This document shows, piece by piece, positions 33,591 to 42,496 of a stretch of 64,000 bases of DNA. The notes below the pieces were generated by a model. It was not told the DNA's origin, searched no databases, and saw nothing but the letters and a program-made list of their open reading frames with translations. Origin of the DNA: Palsa-504 sp963742795 (GTDB taxonomy: Bacteria; Actinomycetota; Actinomycetes; Streptosporangiales; Streptosporangiaceae); assembly GCA_963742795.1 (NCBI GenBank), contig CAVUNL010000031.1, positions 310,001 through 374,000 on the forward strand, in the 5' to 3' direction. The number at the start of each line of letters is the position of its first letter. Positions within the stretch are counted from its first letter, which is position 1. A program made the position numbers and the translations under genes.

Positions 33591-33648
33591 ACATCATGAA
33601 TGCGGCACCCTGATGGGCCTTCCCACTACGGTGCAGCATTCATGATGT
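33591..33648. repeat. 58-base inverted-repeat element after xerD
   Basis: ACATCATGAATGC (33591-33603) and GCATTCATGATGT (33636-33648) are perfect 13-bp arms, extended inward by GCACC/GGTGC after one unpaired base on each side. It lies between the convergent xerD and SDR genes and could terminate both. Its architecture resembles the element at 26559, though the sequence differs. Confidence 0.7.
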
Positions 33649-33718
33649 GGCCGGATGCGTCGCCAGCGCGACACCCGAACCGCTGTGATGCCGACAAGAC
33701 TCCTACTTGATCGGCGCT

Positions 33719-34627
33719 TCAGCGGAAGTGACGGGTCAGCTCGTTGGCGTAGGTGCGGCCCAGGGTGCCCTTGTGGTCGGTGATCCACTGGGTCAGCGAG
33801 GTCTCGCCGGTCGCCGGGCCCTCGGTGTCGGCCAGGCCGTCGGCCATCGCCTCGAACTCTTCGGCGGTCAGCAGCGTGTCGCGCAGCGCCAGGCCGAGCA
33901 GGCGCGCGGTCGGCGGGATCAGCGATCCGGGTACGCGGACCACCTGGCTGTGGCTGCCCACCGCGTCCCTGATGAAGCGGACCAGATCGATAAAAGCGGG
34001 GCGCTCCGGCCCGACCGCGTCGATGATCTCGGTCCCGGTGGCGTCCGCGGCCTGGACGCACAGCCGGGCCAGGTCGTTCACGTGGATCGGGCGGATGCGG
34101 TAGTCGCCGGTGCCGCCCACGGCGAAGACCGGCAGGTGCCGCAGCAGCCACGCGATGTTGTTGATGAGGACTCCGTTGCCGCCGAACAGGATGGCCGGCC
34201 GAAGCACGGTGTGGGGCAGCCCGAGATCGGCGAGGGCCTGCTCGACCGCCGCCTTGCCGCGGAAGTACGGGTACGGCGAGTCGGCGTCGGGATGGGTGAT
34301 CGACACGTGCACCACCCGGCGTACGCCGGCCTCGGCGGCCGCCTGGAACAGCACCCGCGACCGGGCCACGGCGCTCTCGTGGCTGACCTGCCCGTGCGCG
34401 AAGCGCACCCAGTAGGTGTTGACCAGCACCCGGGCGCCGCGTAGCGACTCGGCGAGCCCGGCCGGATCGGCGAAATCCAGCGGCCTGACCTCGATGGCGG
34501 TGCCCGCGGGCGCACGCCCGGGGTGGCCGGTGAGGGTCCGCACCCGGCGCCCCGCCGCCTGCAGTTCGCTCGCGATGACCGCTCCGGAGTAGCTGAACGC
34601 CCCGGTCACCACGTCGAAATCGGTCAT
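33719..34627 (-). CDS. Atypical SDR NAD(P)-binding epimerase/reductase-like protein
   Basis: 302 residues from ATG 34627, whose ATGA overlaps the stop of the sirtuin gene. The N-terminus VVTGAFSYSGAVIASEL fits the TGxxGxxG nucleotide-binding pattern of extended/atypical SDRs of the NDUFA9 or NmrA type, and PYFRGKAAVEQAL has the YxxxK-like position as F-R-G-K, lacking the catalytic Tyr. LRPAILFGGNGVLINNIAWLLR and the PIHVNDLARL segment are usual for the family. Missing Tyr suggests a binding or sensory role rather than a classic dehydrogenase (inference). Last gene of a three-gene operon. Confidence 0.8.
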   Translation of the reverse strand: MTDFDVVTGAFSYSGAVIASELQAAGRRVRTLTGHPGRAPAGTAIEVRPLDFADPAGLAESLRGARVLVNTYWVRFAHGQVSHESAVARSRVLFQAAAEAGVRRVVHVSITHPDADSPYPYFRGKAAVEQALADLGLPHTVLRPAILFGGNGVLINNIAWLLRHLPVFAVGGTGDYRIRPIHVNDLARLCVQAADATGTEIIDAVGPERPAFIDLVRFIRDAVGSHSQVVRVPGSLIPPTARLLGLALRDTLLTAEEFEAMADGLADTEGPATGETSLTQWITDHKGTLGRTYANELTRHFR

Positions 34628-35490
34628 GGCAGCGCGGCCACCAGCGCCGTGAGCACCTGGCCCAGGGGAGCATCCAGCGTCGCGGCCGCGTACGCGTCGC
34701 CCCGGGTAGGGCCCTGGTTGACGATCACTACCGGCACCGGAACCTTCGCCGCGTGCCGCACGTACCGAAAGCCCGACATCACGGTCAGCGAGGACCCCAG
34801 GACCACCAGCGAACTGGCCTGCTCGACCATGGCGTAGCAGGCCTGCACCCGCGGCCGGGGCACATTCTCGCCGAAGAACACCACGTCCGGCTTGAGCGCT
34901 CCGTAACACAAAGCGCAGTCGACGACCCGGAAGGAGTCGGTCGCGTCATCGGCGAGCACCGCGTCCCCGTCCGGATTGATCAACGCCGTCGACCCCGCGT
35001 CCCAGCCGGGATTGGCCGCCGCGAGTCGGCGGTGCAGGTCCGTGCGGGCCGTTCGCTGCCCGCACGACAAGCAGACCACCCGGTGCAGGCTGCCGTGCAG
35101 TTCGGTCACCTCGGCAGCGCCCGCCGCCTGGTGCAGCCCGTCCACGTTCTGGGTGATGATCCCGGCCAGCAGCCCGCGGCGGCCGAGCTCGGCCACTGCG
35201 TGGTGGCCGAGGTTCGGGACCGCTTGGCCGATGTGCCGCCAGCCCAGGTGGCTGCGAGCCCAGTACCTGCGCCGAGCCTCCGCACTGGCGGTGAAGGTCT
35301 GGTAGGTCATCGGCGTCGCCCGCCGGGCCAGGCCGGTCGGTCCGCGGTAATCGGGGATGCCGGACTCGGTCGACAGCCCGGCTCCGCTCAGGACCAGCAC
35401 GTTCCCGGCGGCGACAACGTTCAGGAGCATGCCGAACGACCCTGTCGTCCTCGCCTCCGCCAACTGAGTCACGCATCCATGGTGCCTCAT
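34624..35490 (-). CDS. Sirtuin-type NAD-dependent protein deacylase
   Basis: 288 residues from ATG 35490 (MRHHGCVTQL); a GTG at 35472 is an alternative and neither has a strong ribosome site. Sirtuin motifs are all present: LVLSGAGLSTESGIPDYRG for NAD, TQNVDGLHQAAG, the catalytic His in ELHGSLHRVVC, zinc cysteines in CLSCG and CALCYG, and VVFFGENVP. It removes acetyl or other acyl groups from lysines, using NAD. The 3' end overlaps the SDR gene by four bases and a hydrolase gene lies 35 bases upstream. Confidence 0.93.
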   Translation of the reverse strand: MRHHGCVTQLAEARTTGSFGMLLNVVAAGNVLVLSGAGLSTESGIPDYRGPTGLARRATPMTYQTFTASAEARRRYWARSHLGWRHIGQAVPNLGHHAVAELGRRGLLAGIITQNVDGLHQAAGAAEVTELHGSLHRVVCLSCGQRTARTDLHRRLAAANPGWDAGSTALINPDGDAVLADDATDSFRVVDCALCYGALKPDVVFFGENVPRPRVQACYAMVEQASSLVVLGSSLTVMSGFRYVRHAAKVPVPVVIVNQGPTRGDAYAAATLDAPLGQVLTALVAALP

Positions 35491-35525
35491 CCGGCGGAGC
35501 AGCCGGTGCGGTGCTCCGCGGCCGG

Positions 35526-36395
35526 CTAGGCCGCGGTGGTGGTGATGGCCCGGGCCACCGCGGCGGCGCCCTGCCGGTCGAACAGGATCGTGTAGTGGTT
35601 CACGTCCGGCACAAGCTGCGGACGCAGCTGGGGGATCCGTTCGGTCCACGTCGCGACCAGTTCGGGCGGCAGCAGGCCCGGCGGTTCGCCGAGGAACCCG
35701 GCCGGCGCGGTCAGCAGCGGCGTCGGCTGCGTCAGCCGGCCGAGCGCGTCCGCGAACGGCTTATCCGCCAGCACGTCGCGACTGTCGGGCCTGACCGCGA
35801 CTTCGGCCACCCTTGACCGCATGCTGCCCGCCTCGCCCGTCAGGTCGTAGCGGGCATACGCCTCGACGTCCGCGGTCCAGTGCTCGGCCAGCGCCGGATG
35901 CGCGCGCCAGAAGTCCAGGTAGGCCTCGGTGCTGGGAAAAGTCTGCCGCAGCCGGGCGATCGCCGGGCCGATGGCGGCTTCGAGGGCCACTTCCGGGTCG
36001 AGGCCATCCGGCACCGGGAGCGGCAGGCCGCCGTCCACCAGGACCAGGCGCCGCGACAGGTCCGGGTGCTCGTCGCGGGTCAGCAGCGCGACGTATGCAC
36101 CCATCGAATGCCCGGCCAGGACGGGCCGGCCGCCGAAATGCCGCAGGACCGCGGTCACGTCGGCGGCGTGCCGTTCCAGGCCGTAAGGGCTGGGCAAGTG
36201 GGCGCTGAAACCGCGCCCGCGCAGGTCAGGCGCGGCCAGTGTCCAGCCAGGCGGCATCTGGCGGGCCACCGCCTGCCACGACATGGCCGACGCCGTGATT
36301 CCGTGCACGGCGACCGCCACCCGCCTGCCGGTGCCCCACTGGAGCACCCGCAGTTCCCCTCCGTCCACAGGGACGTCAAGCAGCCGTAGTTGCAT
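35526..36395 (-). CDS. Alpha/beta hydrolase
   Basis: 289 residues from ATG 36395, with GGGGAGGG eight bases upstream on the minus strand. The fold is plain: VAVAVHGITASAMSW (oxyanion loop), DLRGRGFSAHLPSPYG, AGHSMGAYVALL with the nucleophile Ser, and PDVNHYTILF with the catalytic His. There is no signal peptide, so it is cytosolic. The substrate is unknown; such proteins include esterases, lactonases and C-C hydrolases. It begins an operon with the sirtuin and SDR genes and is divergent from the acyl-CoA synthetase gene, with a comparatively AT-rich 177-base region between them. Confidence 0.88.
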   Translation of the reverse strand: MQLRLLDVPVDGGELRVLQWGTGRRVAVAVHGITASAMSWQAVARQMPPGWTLAAPDLRGRGFSAHLPSPYGLERHAADVTAVLRHFGGRPVLAGHSMGAYVALLTRDEHPDLSRRLVLVDGGLPLPVPDGLDPEVALEAAIGPAIARLRQTFPSTEAYLDFWRAHPALAEHWTADVEAYARYDLTGEAGSMRSRVAEVAVRPDSRDVLADKPFADALGRLTQPTPLLTAPAGFLGEPPGLLPPELVATWTERIPQLRPQLVPDVNHYTILFDRQGAAAVARAITTTAA

Positions 36396-36572
36396 ATTTT
36401 TACCCTCCCCGGTCTCGGCACTTATGGCCGGGACCGCCCATATCTACCACTCATTATCCGCTCTGAAGATGACGGCAGTATGTCAACTCGACCACAAAGC
36501 TGACCGGCAAACCATGCCATGCTGGACTGTGACTGGAATGCCAGGTAAAACCAGGCTTGGAGGTAAGCGGCC

Positions 36573-38213
36573 ATGTCTGCAGCACTGAGTTACTCGTCGG
36601 GAGAATCAGCAACGCCGCTGCTGGGCGACACGATCGGGGGCAACTTCGACGCTACGGTCGGCGTCTTCGGCGACCGTGAGGCGCTCGTCGACCGGCCCTC
36701 CGGGCGGCGGTGGACCTATGGGGAACTGGCCGCCGAGGTCGATGCTCTGGCGCTCGGGCTGCTGGAAATGGGGATCGAGAAGGGCGACCGGGTCGGTATC
36801 TGGGCGCCGAACTGCGCGGAATGGACCCTGACCCAGTACGCGACGGCGAAGATCGGCGCGATCCTGGTCAACATCAACCCGGCCTACCGCACCAGCGAGC
36901 TCGAGTTCGTGCTCAATCAGTCGGGCGCCATGTTGCTCATCTCGGCCGAGCGGCTGAAGACCTCGGACTACGTGGGCATGATCACCGAGGTACGGCCGCG
37001 CTGCCCCGGCCTGGCCCATGTGGTGGTGATCGGCCATCAGGAATGGCAGTCGCTGCTCGATAGCGGGCGGCGGCTGGACCGCGCGGTCCTTAACCGCATT
37101 CAGCTCGACACCGATGACCCCATCAACATCCAGTACACCTCAGGTACCACTGGTTTCCCGAAGGGCGCGACGCTTTCGCACCACAACATTCTCAACAACG
37201 GCTTCTTCGTCGGCGAGCTGTGCAACTACACCGAGGCCGACCGGATCTGCATTCCGGTGCCCTTCTACCATTGCTTCGGCATGGTCATGGGCAATCTCGC
37301 GGCGACCAGTCACGGCGCGTGCATGGTCATACCCGCGCAAAGCTTCGATCCGGTCGCCACCCTGGAAGCCGTGCAGGCCGAACGCTGCACCTCGCTGTAC
37401 GGGGTCCCGACCATGTTCATCGCCGAGTTGTCCGCGCCCGGCTTCGCCGACTACGACCTGTCCAGCCTGCGCACCGGCATCATGGCGGGCTCCCCGTGTC
37501 CGGTCGAGGTGATGAAGCAGGTCATCTCGCGGATGTCGATGCGCGAGGTCTCCATCTGCTACGGCATGACGGAGACCTCGCCGGTGTCGACCCAGACCCG
37601 CGCCGACGACTCGCTGGACCGCCGCACCTCGACGGTGGGCCGCGTCGGGCCGCACCTGGAGGTGAAGGTCATCGACCCGGAGACCGGCGTGACGGTGCCC
37701 CGGGGTACGCCTGGCGAACTGTGCACCCGCGGCTATTCGGTGATGCTGGGCTACTGGGCGCAGCCGGACATGACCGCCGAAGCGGTCGACGCCGCGCACT
37801 GGATGCATACCGGCGACCTGGCCGTCATGGACTCCGACGGTTATCTGGCCATCACCGGGCGGATCAAGGACATGGTGATCCGCGGCGGCGAGAACATCTA
37901 CCCGCGGGAGATCGAGGAATTTCTCTACACCCATCCTGACATCCTGGACGCTCAGGTAATCGGCATCCCGGATACCGTTTACGGCGAGGAACTGATGGCC
38001 TGGGTCCGCCTGCGGCCCGGCGCTTCCGCACTGACCGCGGAGGATGTGCGGTCATTCTGTTCCGGGCAGCTCGCGCACTACAAGATCCCCCGGTACATAC
38101 ATGTCGTCGATGAGTTCCCGATGACGGTGACCGGCAAGGTCCGGAAGGTGGAGATGCGGGAGCGGTCGGTGGAAATCCTCGGCCTCGATAGCGGCGAACC
38201 GCCTGCCACGTAA
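36573..38213 (+). CDS. Acyl-CoA synthetase (AMP-forming, FadD-type)
   Basis: 546 residues from ATG 36573, with TTGGAGG at 36558-36564. ANL-superfamily motifs: IQYTSGTTGFPKGATLSHHN (A3), ICYGMTETSPVS (A5), HTGDLAVMDSDGYLAITGRIKDMVIRGGENIYPREIEE (A7-A8), and the catalytic Lys in MTVTGKVRK near the C-terminus. It activates a carboxylate, most likely a medium- or long-chain fatty acid, to its CoA ester through an acyl-adenylate. It stands alone with its own promoter region and is divergent from the hydrolase operon. Confidence 0.94.
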   Translation: MSAALSYSSGESATPLLGDTIGGNFDATVGVFGDREALVDRPSGRRWTYGELAAEVDALALGLLEMGIEKGDRVGIWAPNCAEWTLTQYATAKIGAILVNINPAYRTSELEFVLNQSGAMLLISAERLKTSDYVGMITEVRPRCPGLAHVVVIGHQEWQSLLDSGRRLDRAVLNRIQLDTDDPINIQYTSGTTGFPKGATLSHHNILNNGFFVGELCNYTEADRICIPVPFYHCFGMVMGNLAATSHGACMVIPAQSFDPVATLEAVQAERCTSLYGVPTMFIAELSAPGFADYDLSSLRTGIMAGSPCPVEVMKQVISRMSMREVSICYGMTETSPVSTQTRADDSLDRRTSTVGRVGPHLEVKVIDPETGVTVPRGTPGELCTRGYSVMLGYWAQPDMTAEAVDAAHWMHTGDLAVMDSDGYLAITGRIKDMVIRGGENIYPREIEEFLYTHPDILDAQVIGIPDTVYGEELMAWVRLRPGASALTAEDVRSFCSGQLAHYKIPRYIHVVDEFPMTVTGKVRKVEMRERSVEILGLDSGEPPAT

Positions 38214-38281
38214 AAGCCTAGATCGAGGGCCGTCCGTTGGTAGGCTCCCTCCGTCACGATCATGATCGGAGGATGGGAACG

Positions 38282-39286
38282 GTGAAGGTCCTGATCGCGG
38301 GGGGTGCCGGCTACGTCGGCAGCACGATCGCCTCGGCCTGCCTGGACGCGGGGATCGGTGTGGTGATTGTGGACAGCCTGGTGACCGGTCGCCGTGAGTT
38401 CGTGACGGACCGGGAATTTTACGAAGGCGATATCGCGGACGGTCCGCTGGTCGATCGCATCTTTGCCGAACATCCGGACATCTATGCCGTTATCCACTGC
38501 GCCGCCTTGATTGTCGTGTCCGACTCGGTGGCCGATCCGGTGGGCTATTACCGGGCGAATGTCGTCAAGAGCCTCGATTTCGTCACGCACCTGTTGCGCA
38601 ACGGCTGCGAGCGGCTGATTTTCAGTTCGACGGCCGCCATCTACCGCGCCAGCGAAGACCTGACCGTCGACGAAGACTCACCCATAGCGCCCAGCAGTCC
38701 GTACGGGCACAGCAAGGCCATATGCGAGGCGATCTTCGCCGACATCGCCTCGGTCCGCCCCCTTCACGTGCTGTCCCTGCGGTACTTCAATCCCATCGGG
38801 GCGGACCCCAAGATGCGGACCGGCCTGCAGTTGCGCCGGCCGACCCACGCTCTCGGGACGATGATCCGGGCCCATGACGAGGGCGCCCGGTTCCTGATTA
38901 CCGGCACGGACTACCCGACCCGGGATGGGTCAGGCATCAGGGATTACATCCATATCTGGGACCTGGCCGCGGCCCACCTGGCCGCCTTGGGCCGCTTCGA
39001 CGCCCTGCCCGGGCCAGCGCTCGCGATCAACCTGGGAATCGGCCAGGGCACCACGGTGCGGGAGCTCCTCGATGCGTTCAACCGTGCGGTCGAGCACCCC
39101 GTCAGGGCTCGTGAGGCGGCCCGCCGGCCCGGTGACGTGGCCGGCGCCTACACCCGTGTCGGCCGGGCCCAGCGGCTGCTCGGCTGGGTGCCGCAGTACG
39201 ACCTTCACGATGGGATCCGTCACTCGCTGCAGTGGGCCGCGATCCGTGACGAGATCCTGCCCGGAGCCGTCAGCGAATCCTGCTAA
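38282..39286 (+). CDS. galE: UDP-glucose 4-epimerase
   Basis: 334 residues. GTG 38282 is preferred since GGAGG at 38268-38272 is nine bases before it; the in-frame ATG 38273 touches that site. The NAD motif VLIAGGAGYVGSTIASACL opens the protein. The active site has SSTAAIY and the catalytic Tyr and Lys in SPYGHSKAICE; LRYFNPIGADPKMRTG and RDYIHIWDLAAAHLAAL are standard GalE segments. It interconverts UDP-glucose and UDP-galactose for wall or exopolysaccharide sugars. No polysaccharide genes are adjacent. Confidence 0.94.
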   Translation: MKVLIAGGAGYVGSTIASACLDAGIGVVIVDSLVTGRREFVTDREFYEGDIADGPLVDRIFAEHPDIYAVIHCAALIVVSDSVADPVGYYRANVVKSLDFVTHLLRNGCERLIFSSTAAIYRASEDLTVDEDSPIAPSSPYGHSKAICEAIFADIASVRPLHVLSLRYFNPIGADPKMRTGLQLRRPTHALGTMIRAHDEGARFLITGTDYPTRDGSGIRDYIHIWDLAAAHLAALGRFDALPGPALAINLGIGQGTTVRELLDAFNRAVEHPVRAREAARRPGDVAGAYTRVGRAQRLLGWVPQYDLHDGIRHSLQWAAIRDEILPGAVSESC

Positions 39287-39525
39287 CCGTACGCAGTGCC
39301 CTTACGCAGCGTCATAGTGCGCCGCCTCGCGGTCATAATCGAGCATGTTCGTGTGATCTGCCTTATCGGGCGAAAAGCGCACCGTGGCCATGCATGACAA
39401 GATTGCGAACTTCGCGACGTAGCGGTCAATAAATGGTTGTATTGGATGAAATCTCCAGGACGCGTACGATTGGACAGCTTAGGTTAGCCAGCTCTGCGAG
39501 CCAGCGGAGTTGTGGGGGTGCGGAG

Positions 39526-40518
39526 ATGGGCGAGCAGCAGCGCAGCCTTGCGCCGGGTACGAGCAGGGACCCATCCTGGGCGACCGTCGCGGTTACCACG
39601 TGGCGCCTGTGGCGGCAAAGACACACCCATCGCGGTCGCCGGCCAGCCTCCCGGCGCCAGCGCGGCGTCCTGGTGCTGAGCGCGGCTGTCGCCATGGCCA
39701 TCGGGGCGCTGGTCACGCTGGCCTTCACCCATCAGGGGGAACAAGCACAGAAGGCATCGTCGGCGCGGTCGGCCGATCCTGCCCCGAGCACGCCCAGCGC
39801 GCTGCAGACCGCGGCGGCGAACCGCAGCCAGGCGGCAGACTGGATCGCGCAGCAGATTCTCCCGAGCGTGCTGATCGGCTGTGACCCGCTGATGTGCCAG
39901 GCCCTGGAGGCGGCCAACGTCTCGGCGAGCAGGCTCTCGGTGGTGCAGCCGTCCGCCCCCGACCCGCTGGGCGTCGAGGTGATCGTCGCGACCCCGGCGC
40001 TGCGGAGCCAGTTCGGCCCGCGCCTGGCCACGGTGTACGCGCCGCTGGTCCTGGCCAGCTTCGGCTCTGGCGCCCAGCGGATCGACATCCGCTATCTCGC
40101 GCCCGGCGGGACCGCCGCGTTCGAGGCCTCGCTCGCCTCGGCTCGCAGCGCCCGCATCGAAGCGGGTCAGCAGCTACTGCGCAATAAGAACATGCAGGCC
40201 TCCGCGCAGGCCCGCGGCGCCCTCCTGGCTGGAAACGTCGATCCCCGCCTGCTTATAACGCTTGGGCTACTTGCCGACGAAATGCACGTGCAACTGGTAA
40301 TTTTTGATGACCCGTCGCCGGGTGTGAGTTCTGCGGTTCCGCTACGCGGCGCCGAGATCGGGGCCTCAGGCTCCGCTGGGCTGTCGGCGATGCTGGCGTT
40401 CCTGACTCAGCAAACCACATACCAACCCTTGCACTTCAGCCAGATCAGGGTCGCTAGCGGTCAGGTGGTCACCATGCAATACGGCGCCCCAGGTCCGCTG
40501 GGGATGAACGGCCCCTAG
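39526..40518 (+). CDS. Single-pass membrane protein of unknown function
   Basis: 330 residues from ATG 39526 (MGEQQ), preceded by GGGGGTGCGGAG; an in-frame ATG at 39433 would add 31 residues of poor coding character. A basic cytoplasmic N-terminus (WRLWRQRHTHRGRRPASRRQ) is followed by one membrane segment (VLVLSAAVAMAIGALVTLAF) and an extracytoplasmic region of about 250 residues with CDPLMC near residue 125, perhaps a disulfide. I do not recognise a family. It lies 32 bases before the DUF4397 protein and the sortase and is probably in their operon, so a role at the cell surface is likely. Confidence 0.75.
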   Translation: MGEQQRSLAPGTSRDPSWATVAVTTWRLWRQRHTHRGRRPASRRQRGVLVLSAAVAMAIGALVTLAFTHQGEQAQKASSARSADPAPSTPSALQTAAANRSQAADWIAQQILPSVLIGCDPLMCQALEAANVSASRLSVVQPSAPDPLGVEVIVATPALRSQFGPRLATVYAPLVLASFGSGAQRIDIRYLAPGGTAAFEASLASARSARIEAGQQLLRNKNMQASAQARGALLAGNVDPRLLITLGLLADEMHVQLVIFDDPSPGVSSAVPLRGAEIGASGSAGLSAMLAFLTQQTTYQPLHFSQIRVASGQVVTMQYGAPGPLGMNGP

Positions 40519-40550
40519 CCTGTCACCGGCTGGGGTAAGGGAGGGGTCTA

Positions 40551-41414
40551 ATGATTTTTCGGAAGAGAGTAATTAGAAATCTGCTCATGTTGCTGGCCGC
40601 GTCGGCCCTGCTGCTGGGCATTCCCGCCGCCGCGACTGCGTTTGCGTCCTCTGCTACCACGGGTACGGGCTGGATCAGGCTGGCCCACCTATCCCCGAAC
40701 ACGCCTGCGGTCGACGTGTACCTGTACTCGTTCGACAACTCCAACGCGATGATCGTGCTCCACCACGTCGCTTACGGAACCGTCTCGCCGTACGAGTCGG
40801 TACAGGCCGGAGACTACAGCGTGGCCATGCGCGCCGCGGGCGCGTCCGCCACGAGCCAGCCCGTCCTGTCCACCAGCGTGACGATCGCCGCCGGTCACGC
40901 CTACACGGTGGCGGGCATGGGACCCGAATCGGGCCTGCGGCTCCAGGTCCTCGACGACAAGCTGACCACGGCGCCAGGACAATCCGAGGTGCGCGTGATC
41001 CAGGCTTCGCTGAAACAGCAGGTGGTCGACGTGAGCCTCGGCTCCACGACGCTCGCGAGCGGCCTGAAGTTCGGGACCGTGAGCGACTACCAGCCCGTCT
41101 CCCCGGGCACGCATACCGTGACCGTGAGCGCGGGTGGCACGGATGCGAACTCCAGCGTCACGCTCCCCGCCGGCACCGTCCACACGCTGGTGGTACTCGA
41201 CGGCGCCAGCGGCTTGGAGGTCGTCAACCTGGAGGACGCGTCAGGTAGCGGCAAGCCGCCGCTGGGCGGTGTTTCGACGGGCTTCGGCGGCACCGCGCCG
41301 CACGGACCGGGTTCGCCCGTGCCGTGGCTGGTGGCCATCGGAGCCGGTTCGCTGCTCGCCCTCACCGGCGGCCTGAGGCTGCGTCGTAGCCGTCAGCTGA
41401 CCGCCCGGATCTAA
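40551..41414 (+). CDS. DUF4397-domain cell-surface protein
   Basis: 287 residues from ATG 40551, with AAGGGAGGGG just upstream. It has a signal peptide (about 1-33, core LLMLLAASALLLGIPAAATAF). Two DUF4397 beta-domains follow, each beginning with the xRxxHxSPxxPxVDVY-type pattern (WIRLAHLSPNTPAVDVYLY and VRVIQASLKQQVVDVSLG). A Gly/Pro linker leads to a C-terminal membrane segment (VPWLVAIGAGSLLALTGGL) and a basic tail RLRRSRQLTARI. The layout is that of a sortase substrate, but no LPxTG- or LAxTG-like motif is visible. The sortase gene starts three bases after the stop, so the two are surely linked. Confidence 0.88.
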   Translation: MIFRKRVIRNLLMLLAASALLLGIPAAATAFASSATTGTGWIRLAHLSPNTPAVDVYLYSFDNSNAMIVLHHVAYGTVSPYESVQAGDYSVAMRAAGASATSQPVLSTSVTIAAGHAYTVAGMGPESGLRLQVLDDKLTTAPGQSEVRVIQASLKQQVVDVSLGSTTLASGLKFGTVSDYQPVSPGTHTVTVSAGGTDANSSVTLPAGTVHTLVVLDGASGLEVVNLEDASGSGKPPLGGVSTGFGGTAPHGPGSPVPWLVAIGAGSLLALTGGLRLRRSRQLTARI

Positions 41415-41416
41415 CG

Positions 41417-42052
41417 ATGCCGACCCGTCGGCCGGCCGCGGCGCTCGCGCTCGCGGCCGGCCTCGTCGTGATTGCCGGCGGGGTGGCTGGGCTGCTGCTG
41501 ACGCGGCACTCGACCCCGGCCATGCGCCCGGTCGCGGCCGGGGTGGCCGCGCTGCCCGCGCCGACCGGCCCGATCGTGGCGCCGCCGCAGTCGGCAGCAC
41601 CCAAGTCCGTCGCCGCTCCGGTCTCGCTGACCATCCCGCTGATCGGCGTCCAGACCAACCTGATCACCCTGGGCCTGGCCTCGGACGGCGCGCTGCAGGT
41701 GCCGTCCTCGACCTCGGTTGCGGGCTGGTACACCGGAAGCCCCCGGCCGGGTGCCGTCGGATCGGCCATCATCGTGGGGCACATCGACTCCGGCAACACC
41801 GCCGGGGTGTTCTTCCGGCTCGACACGCTGGCCCGCGGGGACAAGGTCTACGTCAAGCGGGCGGACGGGACCCTGGTCGAGTTCCGCGTGACCTCGGTCC
41901 AGAGCTACCCGAAGGACGACTTCCCGACCCAGGAGGTCTACGGCCCGGTGCCCGACGCGGAACTCCGCCTCATCACCTGCGGCGGGGCCTTCGACGCCGC
42001 CACCCGCCACTACCTGAGCAACATCGTCGTCTACGCCACCGAGGTGAGCTGA
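41417..42052 (+). CDS. Class F-type sortase
   Basis: 211 residues from ATG 41417. One N-terminal membrane helix (AALALAAGLVVIAGGVAGLLL) anchors it, followed by a Pro/Ala linker and the sortase barrel. The catalytic triad is complete: His122 in IIVGHIDS, Cys188 in LITCGG and Arg197 in AATRHYLSN. Class F sortases are the actinobacterial type commonly found beside DUF4397 proteins; their substrates and reaction are poorly known. It may anchor the upstream protein to the wall or process its C-terminus. Confidence 0.9.
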   Translation: MPTRRPAAALALAAGLVVIAGGVAGLLLTRHSTPAMRPVAAGVAALPAPTGPIVAPPQSAAPKSVAAPVSLTIPLIGVQTNLITLGLASDGALQVPSSTSVAGWYTGSPRPGAVGSAIIVGHIDSGNTAGVFFRLDTLARGDKVYVKRADGTLVEFRVTSVQSYPKDDFPTQEVYGPVPDAELRLITCGGAFDAATRHYLSNIVVYATEVS

Positions 42053-42069
42053 CGCGCCATCCTGGAAGG

Positions 42070-42393
42070 ATGACACCGGAGCAGCGCTACGAAGATCTGG
42101 TCGATGAGTTCCTCGGCGAGGACGGCGTGCTGCCCCCGTCGGGCGGCAGCGGATTCGGCCGCGGCGCGCTCCGCTACCGGAGGAAGATCTTCGCGATGTT
42201 CGTCCGCGGCCAGCTCGTGGTCAAGCTGCCCCGCCAGCGGGTCGATGAGCTGGTGGCCGAGGGCCACGGCGAGCGGTTTGACGCCAACAAGGGCACCCCG
42301 ATGAAGGAATGGTTCAGCCTGGACCCGGAGTCCCAGCTACCATGGCCGCCGCTGGCCCGCGAAGCCCTGGGTTTCGCGCGCTCAATATCCTGA
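42070..42393 (+). CDS. Small TfoX/YjbR-like protein
   Basis: 107 residues from ATG 42070. The pattern RRKIFAMFVRGQLVVKLPRQRVDELVAEGHGERFD, followed by GTPMKEWFSLD, matches the N-terminal fold of TfoX (RKMFGG..F.VRGK...L). The usual family begins a little earlier and is about this size. Function in actinomycetes is unknown; there is no DNA-uptake gene nearby. It lies 17 bases after the sortase gene but is probably unrelated to it. Confidence 0.7.
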   Translation: MTPEQRYEDLVDEFLGEDGVLPPSGGSGFGRGALRYRRKIFAMFVRGQLVVKLPRQRVDELVAEGHGERFDANKGTPMKEWFSLDPESQLPWPPLAREALGFARSIS

Positions 42394-42496
42394 CGAGGCC
42401 GCACCTCACCGCGGCGCCGATGAGTTTTGCCGCCGCGTGCCGTTTCACGGGTGAGCATCGGCGACCGGCCGGTGCGGTACCTGGGAGAGAAGCGAC

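Noticed and set aside
39479..39489. TTAGGTTAGCC, half of an iron box (DtxR/IdeR site)
   Set aside because: Only the left half matches; the right half is absent and no iron gene follows.
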